64,000 nucleotides of DNA from Arenicola marina (taxonomy: Eukaryota; Annelida; Polychaeta; Arenicolidae), in NCBI GenBank assembly GCA_964019135.1, contig OZ025264.1:1984001-2048000 (forward strand), written 5' to 3'. A model generated the notes under the pieces. That model was not told the origin of the DNA. It ran no database searches and saw only the letters and a list, made by a program, of their open reading frames with translations. This document shows, in pieces, positions 48,129 through 59,576 of the stretch (position 1 is its first letter; every line of letters begins with the position of its first letter). The translations under genes were made by a program, and so were the position numbers.

Positions 48129-50476
48129 CTGCAAAATAATCATTGGTTTTGCGTTATTTGACATGACGAGGCAAGAAGTTGTGAACTGATGTGCACAAAG
48201 ACATTGAACATAACTGCAGTATGCCGCTGGAAACGTATTACTCTGCTTGTTTGCTATGACGAACATTAAAACTCGGTTTTGCAAATACTATGGCGTTGGA
48301 TAGCTCAAATATTAATCAAAACATTATAATGATAATTAAAAAAGGGATTGCTTGTCGAAGGACTGATGTCAAGTCGTAAACGGTAAAGATCACAATGGCA
48401 AAACAAAAAAGTTGCGTTTCCTTGTATACTTCCGAGCAATGAGATGTTACAGTAATTAATATGCATATGCCAAAGTGCTTATAAATTCTCACATGTTCAC
48501 CACACTTGCTCAAGCAAAACAATATCTCATACCACTATACCTTCGATATTGGTCTCTTTAACATCAGTAGATTAACGTCATTGTCACTTCCATTATTAAT
48601 GGCGAAAGAAAATTAATGGTAACCAAAAACGTAACGATCAAAACATATTTCTTCCGCCATATATCCTTTATCTCGTTCCATAATAGCGAACCGCATTACG
48701 TGCAAAAATGACAAACTACAGATCTTACACATGCCCCGATTGGCATATCTCCCTAATTATTACGTGGGTATTCGTAAATACCATTGGCAGTCCCAAAATA
48801 GCTTCTACTAAAGCCATTGATGTTAATGTCCTTGGTCACGTCTGCATTGGTGCCATGAAACAAGATTCTCTCTGCTTCCTTTTGACCACAATCCCCTTGG
48901 ATTCGTGTTTTACGGACAGCGTACTCCTGGTACAGGGACATGTTCTCGATCCGGGTGATCTAAATAAAAACATATGATGTTCGACTCATCAAAATGTAAC
49001 TGACATATTTGATATTACGCGCACTCCAGTTTCGGATCGCAGAAGCTGTACCTGAATGTGTTTGCTGCAATATGGGATGGCATGTCCTTGCACATGCACG
49101 TCATGGATGTCACTGTGTAGGGAAGGGGGTGGGGGTCGCTTAACCTCAAAATAAATACTGATAATTGGCACACCCACTCCACCACACCCCACCCCGCCCA
49201 AGTTCAAACATTTTCCAACGCCAACCCAATGACACGATCGACCGGCGAATGGCGCTTTATAAACATTTATTCGTCTGTTATCTGATTACAAACAATCATA
49301 CACTTTTGATTGTATTTTGGACTCCGCTGGCCAACAAAGCTCTTTTGATGGTGGTGTAGGCCTCCTCAGAGGGCCGCACATCAATGAGCTGTAGGACAAG
49401 GCTCTTCTGGTCCCTTGTCTTCCAGTACCCGGGCACTGTCATGGTGCCTGCGACCAGGAACAAGAACATAACAATAATGCTAGAAATATGTTAATATGCG
49501 TATTAGAAACATCGATACAATTTCCCATACTAGGGTACTCCATACTTTGCCGGCGACCCGGGATACACAGCGCAGTAAAAGCAATGGCAATGCATGGGTG
49601 TGCATTATATAAACATACACAGAACGTCTAATTTCAAAGATATCAATAATAACACGCTAATATGCGTTATATAAACATAACTTCATATTACGATTCCTGC
49701 TACCTTAGAAGAGGACAATAATGCTAATATTAGTGCGCTATGCATGTTACAGAAACATGATGGGATATATCTCGTTTTTGAAGTTTTCACTTTACAGTGA
49801 CCCACCTTGCATTGACGTAGTTATCTTTTCTTCCGACTGTGCACCCTTGCCAGAGACCACAGCTTCGTGCTGAGTGACAAAAGCCTGGAATCCATTTTGT
49901 CAGAACGAATAGTATATTAGCACAGCACTTGTGAATGCGATAAGATGCCGGCGAGGAGGATACTTTCTCGTAAATGTGAGTTGCAATCCTCATGTGATCT
50001 CTGGATCCATATTTAATATTGCACATATGGTGATACTACTGCGGCAATTTCTCATAAAACGTCTCGATCAACTGTTGCTGAGGCGTTGAACATTCAATGG
50101 TAAACTGGCACTAATGGTAGACTGGCATAACCATTTATTTCCACATCCGTGATCACTATTCACGGCCCTGGATCTGGCTGACATCTTTGTTACAAATGTT
50201 GTCGGTAAAGTCCTGTTCAAATCGGTGATGGTGTGTGATCGGTAACATAGTTACCTTGACGACGTTTTCGTCTGAAGGGAGCAGCACGAAGTGGATATTG
50301 TCCACCGAGGATCTTGGGTGACTTTTGATGAAGTGCAACGCCTCTTGGTGCATGACTCGAGCACAGACCTCTGGCGGAGTCCGCAGACCACCGGTACCGA
50401 TAGCCGGAAAGGCTATCGAATCCAGGTTCAGCAAATGAGCGCCCATCAGACACCGCCTAATCATCTGACGCATGTA
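47839..50476 (-). CDS. PARP14/15-like macro-ART, copy 2 (3' part)
   Basis: Five minus-strand exons homologous to copy 1: E 50255-50476, D 49806-49884, C 49301-49447 (one edge uncertain by 1 bp), B 48782-48959, A 47839-48128. They encode the second half of the macrodomain (LLNLDSIAFPAIGTGGL, NIHFVLLPSDENV), a short linker, and the catalytic domain (RILFHGTNADVT, GVYFAVNPAYSAQQQYSPPD, CRVLTGVFCKG, VYPEYLIQLLE). All frames are open and phases fit. The first half of the macrodomain and the N-terminal helix are not found up to 64 kb; the intron beyond exon E is filled with mobile elements. It may be a gene with a very long intron or a 5'-truncated pseudogene. Confidence 0.7.
48782..48959 (-). CDS. 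PARP copy 2, exon B (catalytic His)
   Basis: 178 bp with donor AATG|GTATTT. It encodes ITRIENMSLYQEYAVRK and RILFHGTNADVT. Close to copy 1 except around the segment before LFHGT. Confidence 0.78.
49301..49447 (-). CDS. PARP copy 2, exon C
   Basis: Acceptor CGCAG|GCACC and donor AGT|GTATGA. It encodes MTVPGYWKTRDQKSL followed by IDVRPSEEAYTTIKRALL. Start of the catalytic domain. Confidence 0.72.
49806..49884 (-). CDS. PARP copy 2, exon D (linker)
   Basis: 79 bp, ATTCCAG|GCTTTT to CAAG|GTGGGT. It encodes AFVTQHEAVVSGKG and SEEKITTSMQ. In-frame four codons shorter than copy 1. Confidence 0.68.
50255..50476 (-). CDS. PARP copy 2, exon E (macrodomain C-half)
   Basis: 222 bp as in copy 1, ACCGCAG|TACATG to AAG|GTAACT. 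The FPAIGTGGL ligand loop and PSDENV strand are intact. The intron 5' of it holds a recent LTR-element insertion 47 bp away. Confidence 0.75.
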
Positions 50477-50522
50477 CTGCGGTGAGAGACACAAGCGAGA
50501 ATGCTCACAAATTCAAAGCTTG

Positions 50523-50995
50523 TGTGGTATCCCAGGTCCAATGCTTTTGCGCCATACTGTAGTTTGCGCGCGTGAGTTACTATAGCAACCACAGCGGTGA
50601 TGTCACCGCTTGGATTGAGTTTGAAGTCAGTTAGTCAGTCAGCGGCGTTGCGGGAGGACGGGTTTTAGCTAGCCAGCTAGGAGGGATTTACGTTGGATTC
50701 ACCGCCCTGCGGAGCAAGGGGCTGGCAGCAGTTCTACCAATTGCTGCCAGGTAAGTGACACCGACTACGGAGTTGTAACTTGTGTCTTGATTTGAGTTTA
50801 AGGGTTTAATAAATCATTGAAACTGAACCATTTCGTTTCGCCTCAGTGCCTTCGCCACCACGTGTTAACGCAAGACCGAATTCGGAACGAACACCCAGTT
50901 GGGGTTGTCGAAATTAAGTTTAGAAGTAATTAGAATAACACAACGAGAAGTACATCAAAGTAGAGTAAAGACCCCCCCATTCCTAAAATATCACA
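50523..50995 (+). repeat. 5' LTR, 473 bp
   Basis: It carries AATAAA at about 50809 and a CCAGGTAAGTG segment resembling a splice donor at about 50747. Nearly identical to the 3' LTR. Confidence 0.92.
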
Positions 50996-51043
50996 TTTGG
51001 TGCCGTGACCAGGATCTTTTCACGTGGTTGAGCAACAGGTGGC

Positions 51044-51872
51044 AACATGGCGGAACGCCGTGGGTTAGGCTTCATGGCTAGGTTAGAAAGTTGGTTGAGT
51101 GAGGACGATACAAACTTCCCCGTTCACGGAGAGAGGGTTGGAAATTTAGGCCGTGGGATACATGACAATGTGGGGATTCAGTCAGAGAGGCGTGAGGATT
51201 GCGGTTTGGGACCTGTCGTGACTCAGGTAGGCGAGGACAGCTCAGCCAGTGGTGCGCCTTCAATTTTGTTGCACAGTTCTAAGATGGCGGCTCGGCCTTC
51301 TTCCCCAAATCGGCCAGGCGAGCACGTGACCGGAATGCCAGCCCCTGATTGGCCCAGGAGTGCGCGTCCCGCCAAAAGCGAGTTTGCGCGGGATTCTCAG
51401 CAGGTTGATGTTATAAGGGGAATGCAAGATGGCCGCGCCCATGACACCGTGTTCGGCGAGCAGGCTACTCAGGGTGTCAGCAACCGAACTCAAAGCGTTA
51501 GGTGGGATGGTTACAGGCCAGAGGGGGTTGGTTATGGGCCCCCAAGCGCTGTGCCGTTCGCTGGCAACCCCCATCAGGGGCAACTGCATCACTCTCGCTT
51601 AGCGGAGTCTGCACCCAACCCAGCCGACAGGTGGCAAAATGGCGAGCGCACTGCGGCATGGAGTCATGGTGACATTGGTGTTTAGTGGTGATGAAATTTA
51701 TTCACCGGGGTGGCACTGAACAGGTGAAGGACTTGAGAGTTTAGACTAGATTTTGTCAGGATGGGGGATTAAACAAAGACTCATTTGGTATAACTTTTAA
51801 GACTTTAACCAGTGTTAACGAAACTGGAGTTGGCAGAGATCTGTGATTTGTATTTTTTTGCAAAGATGGCGG
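51044..51872 (+). promoter_or_regulatory. Cluster of YY1-like motifs in the LTR element leader
   Basis: AACATGGCGG (51044), AAGATGGCGG (51281 and 51863), AAGATGGCCG (51426) and AAAATGGCGA (51636) share the AANATGGCGG core bound by YY1 in animals. All five have the same orientation. Binding is inferred from the motif alone. Confidence 0.45.
51047..51685 (+). other. Gag-position ORF of the LTR element (212 aa)
   Basis: It begins MAERRGLGFMARLESWLSED about 50 bp after the primer-binding site and is rich in Arg, Gly, Pro and Ser. I recognise no capsid or zinc-knuckle motif. Its place suggests leftover leader/gag coding or chance. Confidence 0.35.
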
Positions 51873-52899
51873 ACCTTTCAAAGTTCTAGAATGTTCGACA
51901 GGGTGAGGCCGTCACGTGATCGAAATGCCGGTCTCTCATTGGTCGAGGAGTGCGCGTTCCCGCCAAAACTGGTTTTGGGCGGTAACTCTTTGGAAGATGT
52001 GGCCCCGGTTTCGAATACATGTTGATATGTGGTGTGACACTGGATGGGATCGTACTCGGTTGAAAAAGGTCTTGGGAATTTATGGTTCAGGCGGTGTAGT
52101 GGGGCACAGGTATTTTTAAGGTGGTTTGGCGGGGCACGGATTCGGTGCCATGGTTTCCCACGCAGGTATAAGCGGTGGATGTGTTTTTTTTTTATCAAGT
52201 GGCTGTTCTGAAGCACTGGGTGACATGCTGGATCCATGTAGATCACTTCGGTGACGCAGTCCAGCATCAATCCCCAACTGTGAAGTAGAGGGCGGTTTAC
52301 GTCACAGCCAGGTTGCCTCAGGTCTTCATGAGCCTGTTGCGCCTGGCGTGATAGAATATTCCGTTTTTTTTAGCCATCTTGGGAGTCGCCGACCACGGTG
52401 TGTCCTCATAGGGTAGTTGGCCTGGTACGGGCTGGAAACCAAGACAATGGGCTGCCTAGCAGGAGTTTTGGGCTGGCAGGGGAGTTACGTCCACAGTGTG
52501 TGTTTGTGTCAAGGTATTGCAGGGGGCGGATTTTGGTGAATTTTTATCTGATACGAGTTACCGGTGATTATGTGTGTGGTTCATTGGGATATCTTTAGAT
52601 ACTTTGTGTTAGCTGCTATAGTAAATTTGTGGGGCTTTTTCAGTTATCCTTATGGAGTAAATTGGTTATAAATTATGACCTGTTGATTAAGTCGCTTGGA
52701 GTTACAAGGTGTAACACCTGATGACCTGTGTGTCATGTGTCATTGTACGGTTGATGACCACACCAATACCTAGTGCTTGTGTCGTGAGGAAGTGTGGGCC
52801 AATGTGGCCTGGATGACCTCACTCGTTGAACGGCTGCCTGCTGAAGTGCTTGGCGGGACAAAACAGAGCGCCAGAAGAGCGCTACTTCGTGCTGATTTG

Positions 52900-53440
52900 A
52901 CGGCAACCCCAGCAGCGTCCTCAGCATCAGGGGCGTCACCGGCGTCATCGGTGACCGCCGCGTCATCGGGCGAACTACCGGCAGCTGCGGCGCCCCAGGC
53001 ACCAGCATCGGCGGCGTCACCATTATCATAGGTGACCGCGGCTTCATCGGCCGAACTTACGGCAGACATCGGCGGCGTCACCGCCATCATCGGCATCGGC
53101 GGCGTCACCGTTATCATAGGTGACCGCGGCTTCATCGGCCGAACTTACGGCCACAACATCGGCGGCAGCGTCCGCGACAGCATCGGTGACCGCGGCATCA
53201 TCGGCCGAACTTACGGCAGACATCGGCGGCGTCACCGCCATCATCGGCGTCGGCGTGCGCGACAACACGGCGGCAGCATCGGCGTCCGCGATAACATCGG
53301 CGGCAGCATCGGCGTCCGCGACAACGTCCACGACAACATCGGCGTCCGCGACAACGTCCGCAACAACATCGGCGTCTGCGTTGGCGGCGGCTGCTACTGC
53401 AGCTACGACAGTCACTGGCTGCCCGGATGGCGACGACATC
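52900..53440 (+). repeat. GC-rich coding-like repeat (Ala/Ser/Thr runs)
   Basis: Imperfect repeats of 'gcatcggcgtccgcgacaac' and 'ggcggcgtcaccg' units. One plus frame reads ASATTSA-like strings, another IGVRDN-like, and the minus frames read ADADVV-like strings. All are products of the repeat; none can be preferred as protein. Confidence 0.7.
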
Positions 53441-53911
53441 CTTGACGACGTCGCTACTTGTGGTCGCTACAGCCGCAGACATCCTGGCTGCTGCGGTGGC
53501 CGAAACTGAACTTTGGTCGTGTCGGATCAGGCCCAGCCGGCATTTGTGACTGCTTCAGCGGCGTCCTTGGCGCGCTTGGCGTTACCAAGTGGTGGCGTCA
53601 ATGCCGTGGAGCCTCGGGACGAGGCCCGGGCGCCAGCACGGAATCACTCCGCGGTCGGCCACATCGGTGACCCAGTGACCTCTCTTCGGCCTTGAACGAT
53701 ACAGACTTTGCCGGAAACGGCTGTTGTGTGACTTTTTGTTTTGCTCTCAACGCTGATATAGCAATTTGTTTGATGTGTGGTCATTGCTGGTAATATTCAA
53801 GTTATATGACATCATCTTTGCTTTGTGTTTATAATGGTTCAACTTCGCTGTCATAATATTAGTGATTTGGGTTTAGTCGTTCGAGGGCGAACGTTTTAAA
53901 GGGAGGGGGAG

Positions 53912-54384
53912 TGTGGTATCCCAGGTCCAATGCTTTTGCGCCATACTGTAGTTTGCGCGCGTGAGTTACTATAGCAACCACAGCGGTGATGTCACCGCTT
54001 GGATTGAGTTTGAAGTCAGTTAGTCAGTCAGCGGCGTTGCGGGAGGACGGGTTTTAGCTAGCCAGCTAGGAGGGATTTACGTTGGATTCACCGCCCTGCG
54101 GAGCAAGGGGCTGGCAGCAGTTCTACCAATTGCTGCCAGGTAAGTGACACCGACTACGGAGTTGTAACTTGTGTCTTGATTTGAGTTTAAGGGTTTAATA
54201 AATCATTGAAACTGAACCATTTCGTTTCGCCTCAGTGCCTTCGCCACCACGTGTTAACGCAAGACCGAATTCGGAACGAACACCCAGTTGGGGTTGTCGA
54301 AATTAAGTTTAGAAGTAATTAGAATAACACAACGAGAAGTACATCAAATTAGAGTAAAGACCCCCCCATTCCTAAAATATCACA
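53912..54384 (+). repeat. 3' LTR, 473 bp
   Basis: Preceded by the purine tract and followed by the CTTG target duplication and then PARP-intron sequence (GCATACGAATGGAAC, also at 17301). Confidence 0.92.
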
Positions 54385-54404
54385 CTTGCATACGAATGGA
54401 ACTA

Positions 54405-54665
54405 TTTGGTTTCTTGTATATTAACGACGCTCTTTAACCACTTTTGGTCATATCGTGTCAATTGGAAGTTTGAGCCATGTCCCTGGGGTAATCCCTTACT
54501 CTTTACGAAGACGGAGATGGATCTTTATCCTGTGACCACACAGACGTGGCCACAGCCGGGCCCTTGATCCACAAATCAACGTGCCGTTAGGCTCTCAGGT
54601 GGCCAGAACACTCAAGGCGAGAGCTCTAACCCATTGAGCTACACGGGCGGCCCCCGAATGCAGCT
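54405..54665 (-). mobile_element. tRNA-derived SINE-like insertion
   Basis: The minus strand reads GTAGCTCAATGGGTTAGAGC (A-box/D-arm) near 54645 and GGATCAAGGGCCC (B-box-like) near 54570, in the order of a tRNA-headed SINE. Flanking DNA on both sides matches PARP copy 1 intron (17.31-17.33 kb), which lacks the insert. Confidence 0.55.
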
Positions 54666-55026
54666 TGCAATGCAAGTTTGGAATCACTAGCAAGCGATGT
54701 GGAGCAATTCGCAGGTTAGCAATAGCAAGCCCGAGACAAACGCCACCAGAAAAAGGTTCGGATAGATGATGGTTGTTCTTGCCGGAAAGGGCATGTCAGT
54801 TGCCTTTCAAAAAGACAAATATCAAATTGAACATTCATGTAATAAAATTTGCTTAGGTAGCAGGATTAACATTCCATAGTGTCATTCCCCCACTAGGTGA
54901 CTCTATAGTTGTTATCGTGTAGTCCTGGCTACCCGCCATTTCATTGGTCATTCACATCATATTCATCTTTCATTGGTCGATAGAGAGAAGCGTCGTGTGA
55001 CGCGGGTTTTAACCCCCAACTCCCTT

Positions 55027-55388
55027 CACTTCCTCTTAACTCGTAGCCGCTGATACACTGTCAACGGCTGATCATTTACATGTTTTTATCTCCCCGTGTA
55101 ATTGTCACCCACCATACAGGTATGTGCCTCTCATTTTCATTTCACTTTCAACTCATACTTTCGTTCGTCATTATTATACAAATATGAAACTAGTTTAAAT
55201 GGTGTATTGTTGTTTACATAATTGTATTGGGCACAAGTCTTGAACTAGAATATAGTTCTAATTTAAGCAGCGTTTAATAAACGTAGCTTCACTTCCTCTT
55301 AATCTTAATTCTTAGCCGCTGACATACCGTCAACGGCTGACCATTTACATGTTTTCATGTCCCCATGTATTTGTCACCCACCATACAG
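55027..55388 (+). repeat. Internal 98-bp direct repeat in the fossil's LTR
   Basis: 'acttcctcttaa...gccgctga.a.ac.gtcaacggctga.catttacatg...tgtcacccaccatacag' occurs at 55027-55118 and 55290-55388. A duplication within the LTR of the Ty3-like fossil. Confidence 0.8.
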
Positions 55389-55499
55389 GGAAATAAACAT
55401 CTTGACCGCCACACTGTCGTTCTCGTTTGCTCGTGACGGTCGCCTGCCATAACCGGCCGGCCGTCGACTGTCACAAATGGCGTCATGAACAGGATTGAG

Positions 55500-57963
55500 C
55501 GACCGACAAGTGGCATATGGTCAATTTTATCTGCATCGAGGTCGCGGCATCGGTCAACGCATCACCAACCACGAGTCGCATGGCATCACCTGGGGACCCT
55601 GCTCTAGGACTCACTGGACAAGTGAGCTCTCTCACCACGGCAACTTCGTCTCCCCGTTGATCGCGTTCGGCTGTTCACGTCGGTCACACCGATCGTGGAA
55701 CACACATCGACTGTCATCGCCAAGATCTTCGTAACCTTTCGTATCGCCTGCGTCGATCGTCGGCATCTTTCTGCTCTCGTCGCCAGTCGTCGACTCACAT
55801 CGGCTCATCACTGATAGTCATCATAAACCATGGTGAGTCTTTAAGCGCTTCTCGTATACGTACAATATAATTAAATGCACTATTTATTTTCGCTAGCGTC
55901 GTATGGCCATTTAATTTATCTATTACATATATAAGCCACATTATTTAAAGTATTAACTGTACAGAATCTGTGCTGGATACATTCCTTTATATGCCGGCTA
56001 TTTCTAAGGGATGTATCAAGCTCAGCTTCAGTACATGCATGGTGTGTTATATTTAAACTCCACTTGTAGAAGTAGGGGTGAACTAATAAGGTAAATGTTA
56101 TAGTTGCGTAATTAAGTGTCGAATGGGCGCCCATAGAGTTGTTGACATCGCGACCTTGACCTTGCCTAACAGCTGACTGGTGGGCTGGTCCTAGCCCCGT
56201 TTGATGGCGGTAATGGTTACGGCAGACTGATAGGCCGTCCTTACCGCCACGGCGTAGGTCGCAATATTCAGTCTAAAAAACTGTGAGATGCCCACTTTAC
56301 AAGTTGCTGGAGGTTTTGACACCAAACACTCACCTCTAATTTTTAGTTGTTTAAGTTCAGGAGCATTATCCTCAAGGAGTGTCCGACTGAAATACGTTCG
56401 ATGCAACTAACACTAGCTCAACTCATTCATTTTGTCCACTGACAAGTTTTCCTCGCTAGCGTTGCCGTCTCCTTGTGCTTCTCTCAACACAAGACAACAA
56501 AACTTGTCAGCAAAACCTAGCGGACAAAATAAAAGAATTGAGCGAGCATTAGTAGCAGGAAACTTATTTCTGTCGGACACTCCTGGAAGATAATGTTCTG
56601 GAACCTAAAAAAGTATAAAATTAAAGGTGAGTGTTTTGTATAGAAACCTCTAGCACCTTGCAAAATGGACCTCTCACGGTGTTTGGGACCAAACATGGGG
56701 ACCTACGGTGTGGCTGTTATGGACATCGAACAATATAAAATCCATAACAAGCCATCTGATGGGGACAGGCTGGTCCCCTAACAACAAAAGTGTCGGTGGC
56801 AGTGTTTGGGTTTTTAGCTTTTTAAAGCAGACATGTGTTGGAATATTGGGTGTAAGTAGTGTCTCAATTTACAATATTTTCATTATTTAGCATCAGATAA
56901 CACGATTACTGGTGATTCTACTTTTTAAATAGACTTAGGTTTTTGTTAGATCAGCCATAGGCCTATACATTCATAGTATTATTAACATTGACTGCTATTG
57001 ATATTGTATTGAATCAGATTGGTTTATCAGTGTTGGTTTATATTTGTATCTGGTGGTACACTTAATTAATATTTAGGTGCAATACTTTAATATTTGATGT
57101 TTCATTGTTGCAGCTAAGTAGTTATATCCCTTATATTAATATTTTAGATATTATAATTAATATTAAGCATAAAACGAAAAAGTTTAATCCACAGCATCGA
57201 TCATATATGCATTCTATCATTTTCATTTTTCATCTTCAACATCCATAGATCGTTTAATCATATGTGACTCATCAGTTGTTGTCATTTCCATCATTATCTT
57301 CTCTTACATACCATATATAGAATATTTCTACTTTATCACAACTGACTTGTTCATTTGCATATCATTTGATTCATACTTTTGATCAATTCCTATTCTTGTT
57401 TTATGGGAATTGGTTATATATTCATTTGTGTCAACCTCTACATCTTCATAAACATCACTGGATTTGGTGACATTGATGAACTTTTATATATTTTCCAAGT
57501 GATTGAGATCAGTAGTATCTCCTTTCCATTTGTCTGCGATTTATTTCAGATTGGAACACTGGAATTGATGTTTATTTCTTACTTCAGATTCTCATCTGAT
57601 TTAATCCTGATTTACATATCAATTCTAATTTCAGCTAGAAATCAGTACTTCATACAAATTTATAGTTTCGTGATTTGTATGTAATCTGGTTTGTACACAG
57701 GAACTTAATGCATGCATGTCTTTTGCATTTGATAATGTTACAGTGGTATATATGAGTGTGAACTTGCAATTGAATGTGTAATAATATAGTACTGACTCAC
57801 ATGAAGATGATTGAATGGTTTGAAGAAATCTTTCAATTTCTTTCAACAGTGTCACAGTGATTGTTTTTTGCTGGTTATATTTCAGTCAGCCAAACTTTTA
57901 CTTGTTGAGTTGAATTGAATTGTGTTTTACAGTTTTACTGTGAATTACCATCTTGTAGAGACC
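55500..57963. other. Leader stretch of the fossil, AT-rich, no gene
   Basis: Between the primer-binding-like site and the gag-like region. The part 56.9-57.9 kb is very AT-rich. Nothing coding is recognised. Confidence 0.35.
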
Positions 57964-58844
57964 ATGTCCCTTTACAAGAGGTCATTGTGTATAACTGGTT
58001 TGCTGGAGAACCCAGCCAGCATGGCAACCATCTGCCAACCGTGAAACAACGTTGTCGGCAATGTTGGCTCAATGTCGGCAAAGAACATTGGGCCAACGAG
58101 TGGGTGCTCATTGGGGCATGATTGTTTCAACGTTGTCTGCCAACAATGGCCCAACCATAGGCCAACAGTGGGTCAATGTGCGCCGCCGACGTTCTACCGA
58201 TATTAATCCACTATTGAACCACTGCAAATGTTGTTCACTAATTTATTGACAAAAACCTTAAAAAGTGCAATACATGAATTCTTAATAGGTATACATGACG
58301 CGTAATATCTGAAAAAAATCGCGCGTGACCGCTCATATACAGGTGCATGGCCGCTCATAGAGGTGGTCGCTCGTAGCTGCGGTCGCTTCCACTCATTCCT
58401 GATTCTTGCGTTTGCCAGCTGTCACGCTCTCGTCGCCCGCCATCCCGCTTCCCAGCAAATCGCAGCCACTTCTTCACCACCTATGAATTTGTGGCGCAAC
58501 TGGCAGTCGGGTTGCTGCGAGTACCCCCTGAATTAAATCAAAGTAGACTCAATGGCAAAGCTGTTTAAAATATCATGCTGGTCCGATAATATGCATGAAT
58601 AGCATTTACCTATACTGGTATACTTAACACATGTTTTTTGTTAGCTTAATATTTCTGGAACCCTGTTAAAGGCAATACAGTGGTAGCCACATACAAACTA
58701 ATGATACTGTTCATAATTTGCAGTTGGCAGGATTTTTTGACAGATCTCTCTTATCACGTTGAATAGCTAACGCAAATGAGTTAAGTAGACAGTGGGAAAA
58801 GTGGAAATCCTTATCTTATCAGAAGAATACAGCCACACTTACCA

Positions 58845-58995
58845 TACACCACCTGGCGTAAGTTTAGGCGAGGGAATGGCACTTTCCCACTCTTCCATTG
58901 CCAATGTATTTGCTTTGCCACACTGTTTGACAGCACTTAGTCTATCAAACGCTGCACTGCCTTGTCGAAAGTGGATACGCCCATCAAGGTGATGC
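58845..58995 (-). CDS. Possible downstream exon of the DUF4806-like gene
   Basis: The minus strand reads LRQQHHLDGRIHFRQGS, then FDRLSAVKQCGKANTLAMEE, ending near GTATG|GTAAGTG. The 'G..AF..L' element would suit the C-half of DUF4806. The frame and acceptor are not proven. Confidence 0.3.
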
Positions 58996-59361
58996 TGTTG
59001 ACGTAATTGGACATATGCAAAATAAAGAGTCAAACTGAAGATAAAATAGACATAAATTAAATTACACAAAGCAATACAAAAACATGGACAAACCGATGAG
59101 AACTGAAAATGCTGGTCTCTTATTCATGCATACTTGACTAAAATTGGGCCTGTGGAAGCTTTTGGGGCAACGAAATCGAAATGATGATGAATGAAATATG
59201 CCCCATATGGGGACCGTCCACTAAACCATGGATGCCTTGATATCTAGTCCAGTACACTGACCAATAGACTAAGGGGGTTCTCTGAGACGTATATATAGCT
59301 GTGTTTTGTGTGGCCAGGCTTTAACAGCAAAAAAGATTAATCATTAAATATTACAGCATAC

Positions 59362-59576
59362 CGTTTTCCACACGGTCTCGTCATTAGCGAGGACCTCGTC
59401 CAATGTGTGTAGGGCGTCTACGGTCAGGATGGGGAAGGGCATTCCATCTGGCGGAGGGGTTGGCATGCAAGTCATGTTGAGATGCTGGCAAATTTTGCCA
59501 AGCATCACACCATTGTGCTCCTGCTGCTGTTGCACGCGCTCCAAAGCGCGCAGGAGGGCAATATCATACTCTGTCA
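59362..59576 (-). CDS. DUF4806-like exon in the transposon
   Basis: Acceptor TTGACAG|TGACAG, donor ACG|GTATGC. It encodes TEYDIALLRALERVQQQQEH, a coiled-coil-like helix, then MPFPILTVDALHTLDEVLAN. The 'PFP..TV..L..L...L..' pattern is the start of DUF4806, a domain of unknown function found in animal proteins. The second half of DUF4806 is not in this exon. A strong donor (GTGACT|GTAAGT) at about 60440 may close an earlier exon. DUF4806 identity is from memory of the family pattern. Confidence 0.5.

Larger units (their letters stand above)
50523..54384 (+). mobile_element. Young LTR element without pol parts
   Basis: Two 473-bp LTRs (50523-50995 and 53912-54384) start TGTGG and end TCACA; I see one difference between them. 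A primer-binding-like TGGTGCCGTGACCAGGA follows the 5' LTR. The purine tract AAAGGGAGGGGGAG precedes the 3' LTR. The 4-bp target duplication CTTG (50519-50522, 54385-54388) is in line with Ty3-like elements. The internal 2.9 kb shows no protease, reverse transcriptase or integrase, so it would depend on a partner. As an LTR element it looks whole and very recent. It sits in the PARP copy 2 intron at a site that is uninterrupted in copy 1 (17.30 kb). Confidence 0.9.

Noticed and set aside
53032-53509. Ala/Ser/Thr-rich proteins of 129-137 codons
   Set aside because: Several frames on both strands are open across the same repeat; no frame shows codon preference.
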